A DNA stretch of 64,000 nucleotides from Sphingosinicella sp942492965 (GCA_942492965.1 OW818656.1:4340001-4404000); one strand, 5' to 3'. Positions 6,762 to 16,188 are shown, counted from the stretch's first letter. Numbers and translations: made by a program. Notes: generated by a model from the letters alone, not told the origin.

Positions 6762-9569
6762 CTAGCTGCCCTGAAGGCTCGTCAGCAGCTTCTGCGCCGC
6801 CGGGCGGCTGTCGAACTTCGGCGCCTTCAGCGCGGTTTCCAGCGCCTCCACCGCCTTGCCCCGCTGCCCGTTCATCGCATAGGCGACCGCGAGGTGGAAC
6901 CGCACGTCCGGGTCGTTCGGCGATCCCGCCGCCGCCTTCTGCAGCAGGCTGAGCGCGAGCTTCCTGTCGCCCTTGTTGCGGATCAGCAGCCAGCCATACG
7001 TGTCCTGCACCGCCGGCACATTCGGCCCCACCGCATAGGCCTGCTTCCCCGTCGCGAGCGCCCGCTTGTCGCCCACCATCGAATAGGCCCAGGCGAGGTT
7101 GTTGAGCACGGTCACGCTCTTCTCGGCGTTCGGCAGTTTCCGCAGCGCCTCGTAGTTCGCGATCGCCGCCTTGTACTGCCGCTGGTTCATCTGCAGCTCG
7201 GCGATCGCGGCCAGCGCGATCGGATCGCGCGGGTTCGCCTTCTGGTAGGCCTGCATCATGGTCACAGCCTGCGAAGGCTTGCCCGTCTGCACATAGGCCT
7301 GCGACAGCGCGCGCGCCGCCGCGATGTTGAACTTCGTCTTGCGCGCCGCCTCCAGATACGGGAGCGCCGCGGCGGCCTGGTTCTGCGCGAGGTAGGCGCG
7401 GCCGAGCGCGAGGTCGGCGAAGTTCTCCTTGGGCGCCTGCTTGCGAAGCCGCTCCGCCCACTGCTTCGCCGCATTCCAGTCGCCCTGCCGCGCTTCGAAG
7501 AACACGAGCTCGGAATAGACCGGAGTCGGGTCGACACGGGGCATTGTCAGGATACGCTGGTAGGTCGCGCGCGCGGCCGCGATCTTCTTGTTGGTCTCCT
7601 GCGCACGGGCCAGCATCACGCGCGGCTGCGGACTGTCCGGCTGCGCGGTCGCGAGCCGGTTCAGGACCGATTCGACCTGGTTCTTCTGCCCCGCCGCTTC
7701 ATAGACGCGGGCCGCCGCCAGCAGGGCCTGCGGCTGTTCGGGGAAGTCGCGCAGGATCGAGGCGACCTCGTCGAGCGCGCGCTTGTTCTGGTTCGTATCG
7801 AGGTAGGCATCGGCTAGCTGCACACGCGGGCCGAGCTGCTTCGCATCGACCGCGGCCGCCTGTCGCAGCCATTCGACGCGCGCAGTCGCATCACCGCGCC
7901 GCGCCGCCGTTACGGCGAGCAGCGTCAGCGCGCGGCCATCGCGCTTGTTGTATTCGAGCAGCTGCTTCAGCTCACGCTCGCCCTCGGGGATGCGGTTCGT
8001 CGCGATCAGCACCTGCGCGAGGTTACGCCGCGCTTCGGTGTAGTCGGACTTCTTCTCCAGCGCCGTGCGGAAGCTCGCTTCGGCCTTCTTCGTCTGCCCA
8101 AGGCCAAGCTCGGCGCCACCGCGGATGTTGTAGCCGACGGGAAGGTTCGGATAGAGCGTGATGATCCGGTTGCTGGTCACGAGCGCCTTGTCGAACTCGC
8201 GGTCGCGAATCTGGATCAGCGTCAGCACCATCAGCGCCTGCAGCGACTTGTTGTCGTCCTTCAGCACGTCCATCAGCCCTTCTTCGGCGGACTCGGCGTT
8301 GCCTTGCAGGAGCTGCGTCATCGCGAGCTGGGTTTTCAGCTCACCGGCCTTCGGGGCCTCTGTGACCGCCTTTTGCAGGTACTGCTGCGCTTCGGCCATC
8401 TTGCCTTCGCGCGCGAAGGCTGCGCCATAGAGCGCGTAGGTACGGCCATCGGCAGCGCCGGAATCGATGATCGGCTTCAGCGTCTCGATCGCGCCACGCG
8501 TGTCGTTACCCTTCAGCTGCGAGGCCGCATAAAGCTTGCGCGGAAGCACGGCATTCGGCGAGGCGCCGACGACCTTGCCAAAGAAGTCGGTGGCCTGTGC
8601 TATGTTGTTCGCCTGATAGGCGAGCATACCCTGCAGCATCAGCGCGGGCACATAATTCGAAAGCAGGCCCTTCGTGCGCGTCATCAGCTGGCGCGCCTTC
8701 TCGTACTGGCCGGCGCGGGTTTCGAGCACGGCCTCCAGATAGAGCGCGAGGGGGTGATCCGGCACCAGTCCGTTGATGCGCTTGAGATCGGCGCGCGCCT
8801 GGTCTTCGCGCTTGAGGTCGCCAAGCGTTGCGGCGCGCTCCAGCAGCGCCTCGATGTTGTTGGGATCGACCTCGAGCGCACGGTTGAAGTAGGTGAGTGA
8901 CGGTTCAAGGCCCTGCGAACGGCGCACAAGGTCGCCCTTCAGCATCAGGCCCTTCACGTTCGTCGGCTTTGCGGCAAGCACCTGATCGGCAAGCGCGGAG
9001 GCTTCCTTCAGCTTGCCGTCGGACGCATAGAAGCGCGCGACATCGACCAGCGTTTCCGGGTCGTTCGGCGCGATGCGGCGGGCGCGCTCGAACTCCGCGC
9101 GCGCTTCCGGAATATTGCGCTGCTGCGTCAGAATCTGTCCGCGCAACCGCGCGGCATAAGCGGCGAACTGCGGCTCGATCGTCCGTGCGTCGAGGAGGTC
9201 CATCGCCTCGCCGTACTTGCGCTGCATCATCAGCGCGTGCGCGCGCAGGTGGCGGACCTTGGCCGAAGGAATACCCGCCTGCATGGCGCGCTCCAACTCC
9301 GTCTGCGCCTGAATGCCCGAACCGAACTCCAGCGCGACGCGCGCCTGAAGCAGCCGTGCGAGCCCGTTGTTGGGGTTCGCCTTCAGCGCCTTCATCAGCT
9401 GGATGCGTGCACTGCGGTAGTCGCCGGCCTGAAAGAGACGGAAGCCCTGGACATAGGCGTCATTCGATTCGCTGCGGGCGTCGGCGTACGCGGGAAACGC
9501 GGCAATGCCGATGGGAGCCGCAAGCGCAAGGGTCGCCGCTGCAAGCTTGAAGAAGGTTTTGTTCAACAT
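6762..9569 (-). CDS. prsT: PEP-CTERM/XrtA system TPR-repeat protein PrsT
   Basis: The 935-residue protein has a signal peptide (LAAATLALAAPIGIAAFPAYA) followed by TPR repeats to the end, such as NAYVQGFRLFQAGDYRSA-like and ARAEFERARRIAPNDPETLV units. Length and repeat content match PrsT, which accompanies the PrsK-PrsR two-component pair in bacteria with the XrtA exosortase and exopolysaccharide loci. The homologues are usually lipoproteins, but no lipobox cysteine is visible here, so I expect a periplasmic protein. The start at 9569 has GAGGA upstream and removes a 24-residue extension without signal-peptide features. It follows prsR by 80 bases in the same direction. Its biochemical role is unknown. 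Confidence 0.85.
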   Translation of the reverse strand: MLNKTFFKLAAATLALAAPIGIAAFPAYADARSESNDAYVQGFRLFQAGDYRSARIQLMKALKANPNNGLARLLQARVALEFGSGIQAQTELERAMQAGIPSAKVRHLRAHALMMQRKYGEAMDLLDARTIEPQFAAYAARLRGQILTQQRNIPEARAEFERARRIAPNDPETLVDVARFYASDGKLKEASALADQVLAAKPTNVKGLMLKGDLVRRSQGLEPSLTYFNRALEVDPNNIEALLERAATLGDLKREDQARADLKRINGLVPDHPLALYLEAVLETRAGQYEKARQLMTRTKGLLSNYVPALMLQGMLAYQANNIAQATDFFGKVVGASPNAVLPRKLYAASQLKGNDTRGAIETLKPIIDSGAADGRTYALYGAAFAREGKMAEAQQYLQKAVTEAPKAGELKTQLAMTQLLQGNAESAEEGLMDVLKDDNKSLQALMVLTLIQIRDREFDKALVTSNRIITLYPNLPVGYNIRGGAELGLGQTKKAEASFRTALEKKSDYTEARRNLAQVLIATNRIPEGERELKQLLEYNKRDGRALTLLAVTAARRGDATARVEWLRQAAAVDAKQLGPRVQLADAYLDTNQNKRALDEVASILRDFPEQPQALLAAARVYEAAGQKNQVESVLNRLATAQPDSPQPRVMLARAQETNKKIAAARATYQRILTMPRVDPTPVYSELVFFEARQGDWNAAKQWAERLRKQAPKENFADLALGRAYLAQNQAAAALPYLEAARKTKFNIAAARALSQAYVQTGKPSQAVTMMQAYQKANPRDPIALAAIAELQMNQRQYKAAIANYEALRKLPNAEKSVTVLNNLAWAYSMVGDKRALATGKQAYAVGPNVPAVQDTYGWLLIRNKGDRKLALSLLQKAAAGSPNDPDVRFHLAVAYAMNGQRGKAVEALETALKAPKFDSRPAAQKLLTSLQGS

Positions 9570-9599
9570 CTTTTTATCCTCAGTAGGACGATTCGACTT

Positions 9600-9639
9600 G
9601 CCGTGGCCGCGTGCGACCCTTTTTTGTTTGAGCCACGGC
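9600..9639. promoter_or_regulatory. inverted repeat in the prsR-prsT gap
   Basis: GCCGTGGC (9600-9607) and GCCACGGC (9632-9639) are perfect 8-base complements separated by 24 bases. They fill most of the 80-base space between the prsR stop and the prsT start. The element could be a stem-loop that tunes expression between the two genes, or a bound operator. There is no T-run after the stem in the direction of transcription, which argues against a simple terminator. Confidence 0.4.
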
Positions 9640-9649
9640 ATTATGAACG

Positions 9650-11005
9650 TCAGGTCTCAATATTATATTGCTTTAGAAGATCATACAGCGTCGGCCGGCT
9701 CACACCGAGCAGCTTGGCTGCGTTCGACACGTTGGACTCGGTACGCGCCAGCGCCATGCGAATGGCGTTCCGGTCCGCCCGCTCGCGCGCGGACCGAAGG
9801 TTCAGGAAATCGTCGTCCTCGACTTCGGCAAGGTCGAGGTCGGCCGCCGAAAGCCGGCTGCTATCCGCCATGATGACGGCCCGCTTCATGCGGTTTTCAA
9901 GCTCACGCACGTTCCCGGGCCACTTCCAGGCCTCGATCGCGGCTAGCGCGTCAGCATTAAAACCCTTCACCGGGCGCTTCATGTCGCGGGCATACTTGCG
10001 CAGGAAATGGTGGGAAAGCAGCACGGCGTCGCCCTGCCGTTCGGCAAGCGGCGGAATCTTGATGACAACCTCAGCGAGCCGGTACCAGAGGTCTTCGCGG
10101 AAGGCGCCTTCGGCGATCATCGCCTCAAGGTTCTGGTGCGTTGCGCAGACAATGCGGACGTCGACGGGGATCGTCTTGCGGCCACCGATGCGCTCGATCA
10201 CGCGTTCCTGCAGAAAGCGGAGCAGCTTTACCTGCAGCGGCAGCGGAATGTCGCCCACCTCATCGAGGAACAGCGTGCCGCCTTCGGCGAGTTCGATCTT
10301 GCCCTCGGTGGTTTTCACCGCGCCCGTGAACGCGCCCTTCTCGTAACCGAATAGCTCGGCTTCGAGGAGGTTTTCGGGGATCGCCGCGCAGTTGATCGCA
10401 ACGAACGGCGCACCCTTGCGTCCGGAGCTGTCATGCAGCCCGCGCGCCAGCACTTCCTTGCCGGTGCCGCTCGCGCCGAGAAGCATTACGGAAACGTCGG
10501 TGTTGGCCACACGCTCGATCATGCGGCAGACGCGGAGCATACTGTCCGAACTGGTGATGAGGCCGCCGAGCGCCTCGTGACCGTCGCGTTCGGCCAGCTG
10601 ACGGTTTTCCGCCTCGATCTCGTGGAGGTGGAATGCCCGCTGCACGATGAGGCCGAGCTGATCGATATCGACGGGCTTCTGATAGAAATCATAGGCACCG
10701 AGCGCGATCGCCCGCAGTGCGCTCTCCCGGGCGCCGTGGCCGGACGCGACGATCACCTTGGTATCGGGCTTGAGGGCCAGGATTTCCACGAGTGTCGCGA
10801 AACCCTCGCTTGTACCGTCCGGGTCGGGCGGGAGGCCGAGATCGAGCGTCACGACTGCCGGCTCGTGGGCGCGCAGCAGCTCGATGGCAGCGCGGCGATC
10901 GCCCGCACAGAGCACTTCATAGTCCTCGTAAGACCACTTGAGCTGCCGCTGCAGCCCTTCGTCGTCTTCAACGACCAGCAGTTTCGGTGCCGTTTTGTTC
11001 ACCAT
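9650..11005 (-). CDS. prsR: sigma-54-dependent response regulator PrsR
   Basis: The 451-residue protein has three domains. A receiver occupies residues 8-125 (VVEDDEG, phospho-acceptor Asp in VVTLDLGLP). An AAA+ domain follows, with Walker A GASGTGKEV, the sigma-54 contact loop GAFTGA and Walker B GGTLFLDEVGD. The Fis-type helix-turn-helix at the end reads SNVSNAAKLLGVSRPTLYDL. It is the response regulator of the PEP-CTERM/XrtA system and should activate RpoN promoters of polysaccharide and sorting genes. It begins directly after prsK (stop and start adjacent), so it is co-transcribed with its kinase. Confidence 0.92.
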   Translation of the reverse strand: MVNKTAPKLLVVEDDEGLQRQLKWSYEDYEVLCAGDRRAAIELLRAHEPAVVTLDLGLPPDPDGTSEGFATLVEILALKPDTKVIVASGHGARESALRAIALGAYDFYQKPVDIDQLGLIVQRAFHLHEIEAENRQLAERDGHEALGGLITSSDSMLRVCRMIERVANTDVSVMLLGASGTGKEVLARGLHDSSGRKGAPFVAINCAAIPENLLEAELFGYEKGAFTGAVKTTEGKIELAEGGTLFLDEVGDIPLPLQVKLLRFLQERVIERIGGRKTIPVDVRIVCATHQNLEAMIAEGAFREDLWYRLAEVVIKIPPLAERQGDAVLLSHHFLRKYARDMKRPVKGFNADALAAIEAWKWPGNVRELENRMKRAVIMADSSRLSAADLDLAEVEDDDFLNLRSARERADRNAIRMALARTESNVSNAAKLLGVSRPTLYDLLKQYNIET

Positions 11006-13087
11006 TCAGCCTTCTCGCCTGTTCGCCAGCGGCGCCGCAGCCGCCGGCAACTCGATCGTAAAGCAGCTCCCCACGCCCGGCTCGCTTTCAACCAGGAGTT
11101 TGCCACCCATGTCCCGTGTCATTTCCCGTGCCTCGAACGCGCCTATACCAAAGCCCCCGGATTTGGTCGACTTGAAGGGCGCAAAGAGCTCGTCGCGAAT
11201 GAAGTCGGCGCTCATGCCGGGGCCACAGTCGCGCACGCGCACGCGCACGATGTCGCCGGGCTCCACCGCGATCGCGACCGGGCTTCCCGGTTCGCTTGCA
11301 TCGACGGCATTCTGGACAAGATGGGTCAGCACCTGTTCGAAACGCTCCGCGGTGCCATTCACCATGACATCCTGCCCGCAGCGATCGACGGTCACGCCGG
11401 GCCATGAGCGGCGCGCCGTATTCGCGACCGCCTCCACCGCACAGCAGACATCAAATGTGTCCCCGGAAGGGACCGCCTGCACGCTTTGCTGGGAGAGGCG
11501 CGCCAGCAAGTCGTTCATCTTGGCTACCGAGCTCTGCAGCGTTGCGATCATATCCGCCCGGAACTCGGGATTCTCGGCATGGCGTTCGGCGTTGCGCGCG
11601 ACGAGGCTCAGCTGGCTCACAAGGTTCTTGAGGTCGTGCATGATGAAAGCGAAGCGCCGGTTGAACTCGTCGAACTTACGGGATTCCGCTATCTTCGCGA
11701 GCGCCGCCGCCTCGGCAACATAGCTCGCCGCCTGCCGCCCCACGGTACGGAGAATGTCGAAATCCTCCCAGTTGAGCTCGCGCTGGGTGAGTGGCCGCTC
11801 GATGAGGATGAAGCCGATCGCCTCGTCGATATGGATCAGCGGCACCATCAGCCATGCCTGCGGGTCTTCAATCAGCCATTGCGGCAGCCTGAGCGCCGCA
11901 CTCTCGCGCCCGCCCCGATGCTCCTCGATATCGAGGACACGGCCGCTCGCTTCAAAGTGCGCCTTGAGGCGGGCCGCGCCTTCGATCCGTCCCGGCCGCA
12001 GCGTCCGGTAGTTCCAGCGGGCTAAGTGGGCGAAGCTGTCGTCTTCGGCCGCGATGAACAGCGCGCCGCCCGGCGAATCCACCGGCTGGCAGGCGGCCTG
12101 AACGACGCGCAGGTGCAGTTCGCCGAGCCCTGGCCCCGAGCTCGAAACCGTGTTCACGAAGCGCAGCCATTCCTGCCGATAATCGTACTTGTAGGCGAAG
12201 AAATGCTTGTTGATCTGAACACGCAGCCACGCGCGCGCGCGGCCCGAGAACAAGATGACGGCCGCGAACACCGCCGCGGCGAAGATGAAGCTGATCTGGA
12301 GCAGCCGCCCCCAGTCTCCCCCCACCAGTCGCAGGCCGTAACCCGCGAGTGACATCAGCACGAGATAAAAGCCGATCGCGCCGAGCGACAGCGTATGGAA
12401 CGCCGCCTGCCGTGAAACCTGCAGCTTCAGCCCCCTGTTGCGCACGGCGGACAGATAGATGAGCGGCACGACGAATGCATTCACGAGCCCGCGCACCTCG
12501 ACGAGGTCCGGCCCCATGTTCGGATCGAGCAGGAACAGCGTGTAGAGATTGAGGTCGTAAGCGAAGATGCCGGCGAGCGCGATGCAGAGCAGGCGGATGC
12601 TCCAGCGGTTCGCGGGCGCGGAGTTCACGTAGACGTTGTGCGTCAGCACCAACCCGCCGATGGCGACGGCGAGCCGCCCCATCGTATAGAAATACTGAAG
12701 CCATCCCGGAACAGCGGCCCCTCGCACGAGGCTCCAGACGTCCCCTGCCAGTTGCAGCGCCACGACGATAGCGAGCGCGATAAGCACGTTGCGTGAAGGA
12801 TTGTGCTCGGTATCCTGCCAGTTGCTGATGACGAGAACCGCCGCGAAAACGGCCCACGACGCCGAACGCAGCGTCTCCGCGATCGAGACGAGCACCGAAT
12901 AGGCCGGGTCCACGACGGGAACGAGCACGACGAGCACCGCCCACACCGCCATCGCCAGCGCCGCGCCGACCAGCCACATGTCCGCGCGCGATTGCAGCCG
13001 TCGATAGATCAGCAGGCCGGCGAGCAGCAGATAGCCGATCGCCGCCACACTGTGGCTGAAGGCGCTGACATCGCTGTAGGCGGGCAC
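11006..13087 (-). CDS. prsK: PEP-CTERM/XrtA system histidine kinase PrsK
   Basis: The 693-residue protein has about ten membrane helices in the first 300 residues, a GAF-like region at about 320-450, and the phospho-acceptor histidine in FIMHDLKNLVSQLSLVARNA. The ATPase domain has its N box (LTHLVQNAVDAS), G1 (VRDCGPGMS) and G2 (GGFGIGAFEAREM). This matches PrsK, the membrane kinase that phosphorylates PrsR. It lies four bases downstream of the sugar transferase gene and abuts prsR, so sugar transferase, prsK, prsR and prsT are probably one leftward operon. The signal it senses is unknown. Confidence 0.9.
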   Translation of the reverse strand: MPAYSDVSAFSHSVAAIGYLLLAGLLIYRRLQSRADMWLVGAALAMAVWAVLVVLVPVVDPAYSVLVSIAETLRSASWAVFAAVLVISNWQDTEHNPSRNVLIALAIVVALQLAGDVWSLVRGAAVPGWLQYFYTMGRLAVAIGGLVLTHNVYVNSAPANRWSIRLLCIALAGIFAYDLNLYTLFLLDPNMGPDLVEVRGLVNAFVVPLIYLSAVRNRGLKLQVSRQAAFHTLSLGAIGFYLVLMSLAGYGLRLVGGDWGRLLQISFIFAAAVFAAVILFSGRARAWLRVQINKHFFAYKYDYRQEWLRFVNTVSSSGPGLGELHLRVVQAACQPVDSPGGALFIAAEDDSFAHLARWNYRTLRPGRIEGAARLKAHFEASGRVLDIEEHRGGRESAALRLPQWLIEDPQAWLMVPLIHIDEAIGFILIERPLTQRELNWEDFDILRTVGRQAASYVAEAAALAKIAESRKFDEFNRRFAFIMHDLKNLVSQLSLVARNAERHAENPEFRADMIATLQSSVAKMNDLLARLSQQSVQAVPSGDTFDVCCAVEAVANTARRSWPGVTVDRCGQDVMVNGTAERFEQVLTHLVQNAVDASEPGSPVAIAVEPGDIVRVRVRDCGPGMSADFIRDELFAPFKSTKSGGFGIGAFEAREMTRDMGGKLLVESEPGVGSCFTIELPAAAAPLANRREG

Positions 13088-13091
13088 GGCG

Positions 13092-14480
13092 CTAGCGCAC
13101 CCCGTCCTGCCAGACGACGACGCGGACGGTCTGTATCAGGATGAGCAGGTCGAGAAACAGGCTGTAGTTCTTGATGTAGTAAAGGTCGTATTCGAGCTTG
13201 TGGCGGGCATCCATCACGCTCGCGCCATAGGGGTAGTTGAGCTGCGCCCAGCCTGTGATACCCGGTTTCACGATGTGCCGTTCCCGGTAGTACGGGATTT
13301 CCGCCGCCAGTTCCTCCACGAACACCGGCCGTTCCGGGCGCGGCCCCACGAAGCTCATGTCGCCCGTGAGCACGTTGTAGATTTGCGGAATTTCGTCGAT
13401 TCGCGAGGCGCGAAGGATGCGGCCGACTGGTGTGACACGCGGATCGCCGGACTTTGCCCACTGCGCTTTCCCGTCCTTTTCGGCATCCGCCACCATTGAG
13501 CGGAATTTCACGACATTGAAGGTCTTGCCGAACTGCCCTACCCGCTCCTGCCGGTAGAAGATGTCGCCCGGGCTGGTCAGCTTCACCGCGAGCGCGGCAA
13601 CAATGAGGATCGGCGACGCGAGCAAGAGCAGGATGAGGCTCGCCGTGATGTCGAACAACCGCTTGAACATGATCGCAAGCGGCTCGGCCCCCAGAAAACC
13701 GTCCGAATAGATCAGCCACGAGGGCGAGATCGAGCGCAGATCGACGCGCCCTGTCTGTCGCTCGAGAAAACTGCTGATCTCCGAGACCGGAAAGCCCGCC
13801 AGCTTCACTTCGAGAAGCTTTTCGCTTGGTGCCGCGCCTCGGCGCTCATCGAGCGCCAGCACGACCTCGTCGATCCGCAACCGCTCGCACAGATCAACAA
13901 GAGATGGCACCGAATCGATCGCCATCGCATCGTCGATCGCGTTGCTGTTATCGGTGAGCCGCACCACACCGGCGGCTGTGAAATTCGAATCGGGTGCCTG
14001 CGCCGCGCGGGCGAGCCGCGCACCCCGCTGTCCCGCACCGATGATGAGCACACGGAATCGGAAGCTCTTCCACTTCACGATCCGCGACATGAGGACCCGC
14101 CATGCGAAGATCACGACGAACGTGAGCGCGATGGCATAGAGAACGACCGACCGCCAAAGATCGACATCCGGGAAGAAGAACAGGATCACCGAAATGGCCG
14201 TGATGCTGACCAGCATGGCCACGGCAAGCCGGCTCATCGCCATGCGCAGCGACCGGAAACAGTCCATCTGGTACGCGCCGATGCCGAGCATCACGAGGTA
14301 CACGGTCAGCGAATAAAGCGCGAACTGCGGCGCCTGCTCGGCGATGCTGCCCGGGTCCATGTCGATCTGCTGCGCACGAAAAAGCCAGGCGGCCTGCGCC
14401 GAAAGATAGATCAGCACGATCTCGACAAGGCCGAGGATGAGCAACGGACGCGGGAGATAATGGTTGAAAAGTCGGATCAA
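13092..14480 (-). CDS. XrtA/PEP-CTERM-associated undecaprenyl-phosphate sugar transferase (EpsB_2 type)
   Basis: The protein has four to five N-terminal membrane helices, a middle Rossmann-like segment (RVLIIGAGQRGARLA) and a C-terminal bacterial sugar transferase domain. That domain carries KRLFDITASLILLLLASP, YRQERVGQFGKTFNVVKFRS and SFVGPRPERPVF. It would attach the first sugar phosphate to undecaprenyl phosphate at the inner membrane for exopolysaccharide synthesis. I place the start at a TTG (14480) giving LIRLFNHYLPRP, because family members begin MIRLFNHY. AGGGGTGG precedes it, and a sigma-54-like promoter lies between it and the alternative ATG at 14603. The gene heads the prsK-prsR-prsT operon. 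Confidence 0.85.
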   Translation of the reverse strand: MIRLFNHYLPRPLLILGLVEIVLIYLSAQAAWLFRAQQIDMDPGSIAEQAPQFALYSLTVYLVMLGIGAYQMDCFRSLRMAMSRLAVAMLVSITAISVILFFFPDVDLWRSVVLYAIALTFVVIFAWRVLMSRIVKWKSFRFRVLIIGAGQRGARLARAAQAPDSNFTAAGVVRLTDNSNAIDDAMAIDSVPSLVDLCERLRIDEVVLALDERRGAAPSEKLLEVKLAGFPVSEISSFLERQTGRVDLRSISPSWLIYSDGFLGAEPLAIMFKRLFDITASLILLLLASPILIVAALAVKLTSPGDIFYRQERVGQFGKTFNVVKFRSMVADAEKDGKAQWAKSGDPRVTPVGRILRASRIDEIPQIYNVLTGDMSFVGPRPERPVFVEELAAEIPYYRERHIVKPGITGWAQLNYPYGASVMDARHKLEYDLYYIKNYSLFLDLLILIQTVRVVVWQDGVR

Positions 14481-14542
14481 ACGTGGCCACCCCTGCTCAT
14501 AGGCTTCGACTATCCCCCTGCTTTGCCGACAGTTTACAATAG

Positions 14543-14560
14543 CTTGCCAGGAACACGCCA
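14543..14560 (-). promoter_or_regulatory. sigma-54-like promoter upstream of the EPS/prs operon
   Basis: On the minus strand TGGCGTGTTCCTGGCA fits the -24/-12 arrangement: YTGGC, with GG and GC doublets exactly ten bases apart, as in TGGCACG-N4-TTGCA, with three mismatches at less conserved positions. Transcription would start near 14532, about 50 bases before the TTG start of the sugar transferase. The downstream operon encodes PrsR, a sigma-54 activator, so this fits self-regulation. By-eye match only. Confidence 0.5.
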
Positions 14561-14656
14561 GCGACGGATTTATGGCGTGGATGCGCCAGGCCGAGTTCGG
14601 CACCGCTTGTAGGCGTCTTAACCCGGACCTAATGGCTGTGCAGGTAGAGCAAGGCG

Positions 14657-15727
14657 GTGAACAAAGTGCAAACCACGCCCGTTATCCTTTCCGGAGGCGC
14701 CGGAACCCGCCTGTGGCCGCTGTCGCGCAACGCGACCCCAAAGCAGCTCCTCCGCCTTCTTGGCTCCGAAACGCTGATTCAGTCGGCCGCGCGGCGCGCA
14801 CCGGCCGAAAACGGCTTCCGAGCGCCGCTTATCATCGCCGGAGAAGCGCATCTTACGGAGATCGAAGCGCAGCTTGCCGAGATCGGCGTTGCGCCGCGCG
14901 CGATCGTCCTGGAGCCTGCGGGGCGGAACACGGCGCCCGCCGTGGCGCTTGCCGCGCTCATGCTTCCAGAGGACGAGCTGATGCTCGTCATGCCGTCCGA
15001 CCACATCATCAACGATGTCGAGGCCTTCCGCGCCGCAATCGCAAGGGCCAAGCCCCTCGCGCAAGACGGCTGGCTGGTCACCTTCGGCATCACGCCCGAT
15101 CGCCCGGAAACCGGCTACGGCTACATCGAAACGGCTGAATCGATTGCAGAGGGCGTGCACCGCGTCGCCCGTTTCGTCGAAAAGCCGCCGCTGGAGACGG
15201 CGAAAGCCTATCTCGAAACCGGCCGTTTTTACTGGAACGCCGGCATCTTCCTGCTGCGCGCTGGCAGCTTCCTTGCCGAACTGCGCCGCCATGCCCCGGA
15301 CATAGAAACCGCCGTGCGTCACTCGGTCGCGGGCGCCGTCGATGAAGGCCCGATCCTTCGCCCCGACCGTGCGAGCTTCCTCACCTCCCCATCGGATAGC
15401 ATCGACTATGCCGTGATGGAGAAAGCCGAGCGAGTCGCCGTCGTTCCCGTCGAGATGGGCTGGTCGGACATCGGAGCCTTCAACGCGCTCCTCGAACAGC
15501 TTCCCCGCGACGCGGCCGGCAATGCCGTGGGCGGCGACGTCATCGCACTCGACACTGCGGATTGCCTCATCCGCAGCGAAGGCCCGCTCGTTGCCGTCAT
15601 CGGCGTCTCCAACATCACCATCATCGCCACCGGCGACGCCGTCCTCGTCGTCGCGAATGAGCGCGCGCAGGACGTGAAGCGTATCATCGACACATTAAAG
15701 GCGAATGGCCGTCACAACATGAGTTGA
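14657..15727 (+). CDS. manC: mannose-1-phosphate guanylyltransferase
   Basis: The 356-residue cytoplasmic enzyme makes GDP-mannose from mannose-1-phosphate and GTP, a precursor for exopolysaccharide. The nucleotidyltransferase signature VILSGGAGTRLWPLSR is at residues 9-24 with PKQLLRL after it. EPAGRNTAPAVALAA, MPSDHII and FVEKPP follow, with the usual WNAGIFL and DYAVMEK. It lacks the C-terminal isomerase half of two-domain ManC proteins, so it is the short form. Translation starts at GTG 14657; a GTG three codons later is possible. It is divergent from the sugar transferase and ends 38 bases before tRNA-Ser. Confidence 0.92.
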   Translation: MNKVQTTPVILSGGAGTRLWPLSRNATPKQLLRLLGSETLIQSAARRAPAENGFRAPLIIAGEAHLTEIEAQLAEIGVAPRAIVLEPAGRNTAPAVALAALMLPEDELMLVMPSDHIINDVEAFRAAIARAKPLAQDGWLVTFGITPDRPETGYGYIETAESIAEGVHRVARFVEKPPLETAKAYLETGRFYWNAGIFLLRAGSFLAELRRHAPDIETAVRHSVAGAVDEGPILRPDRASFLTSPSDSIDYAVMEKAERVAVVPVEMGWSDIGAFNALLEQLPRDAAGNAVGGDVIALDTADCLIRSEGPLVAVIGVSNITIIATGDAVLVVANERAQDVKRIIDTLKANGRHNMS

Positions 15728-15765
15728 ACGCGGCGAACGGCTTCGCTATAGCCGCGCCTTCGGCT

Positions 15766-15857
15766 GGAGACGTGGGTGAGCGGCTGAAACCAGCGGTTTG
15801 CTAAACCGCCGTACGGGGCTACCCGTACCGAGGGTTCGAATCCCTCCGTCTCCGCCA
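15766..15857 (+). tRNA. tRNA-Ser(GCU)
   Basis: The acceptor stem is GGAGACG/CGTCTCC. The anticodon arm GCGGT-TTGCTAA-ACCGC gives anticodon GCT, and a long variable arm (GTACGGGGCTACCCGTAC) is typical of a class II tRNA. The T-arm is GAGGG-TTCGAAT-CCCTC, the discriminator is G and CCA is encoded (15855-15857). The next gene material to the right is a truncated amidase, so this tRNA marks the left edge of a region with a different history. Confidence 0.95.
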
Positions 15858-16023
15858 GATTGGCCGTGTAAGAGGCTGTATTTGAATGAGAAGCCCGGGG
15901 GGACTTAATTCCTTCCCCTGTCCTCTCCACCGCCGCCATGCGTCGCGAACGATTCGACTGCGCCGCCGACTGCCAAACCCCGCCGCTTTACCTAATAGCT
16001 TGCTCAACAAAAACTTCCGGCGC

Positions 16024-16188
16024 GTGCCGCTGCATGTGCTTGACGGATTGCCGATTGGCACGCAGATCGCCGGTCGACCGGGTGGAGAGGAGAGTTTGCT
16101 TTCGCTTGCCGCCGCGCTTGAAAGCGCACGGCCGTGGCGGGACACGCGGCCGGCGGTCTCTGCCGCACGAACCGGAGTTTCCGCATGA
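16024..16188 (+). pseudogene. 3' end of a truncated amidase gene
   Basis: Translation gives DGLPIGTQIAGRPGGEESLL followed by SLAAALESARPW, the well-known C-terminal end of amidase-signature enzymes. The catalytic Ser-cisSer-Lys region and everything before it is absent. Similarity starts near 16024, only about 165 bases after tRNA-Ser. The TGA (16186-16188) overlaps the start of dpaL as ATGA, so the complete gene once stood in an operon with dpaL and lost its 5' part by deletion or recombination near the tRNA. Confidence 0.75.

Noticed and set aside
5964..7817. 617-codon open frame on the + strand
   Set aside because: It runs antisense through GH108, tRNA-Pro and the end of prsT; the composition is the usual arginine-rich shadow of GC-rich genes and no domain is recognisable.
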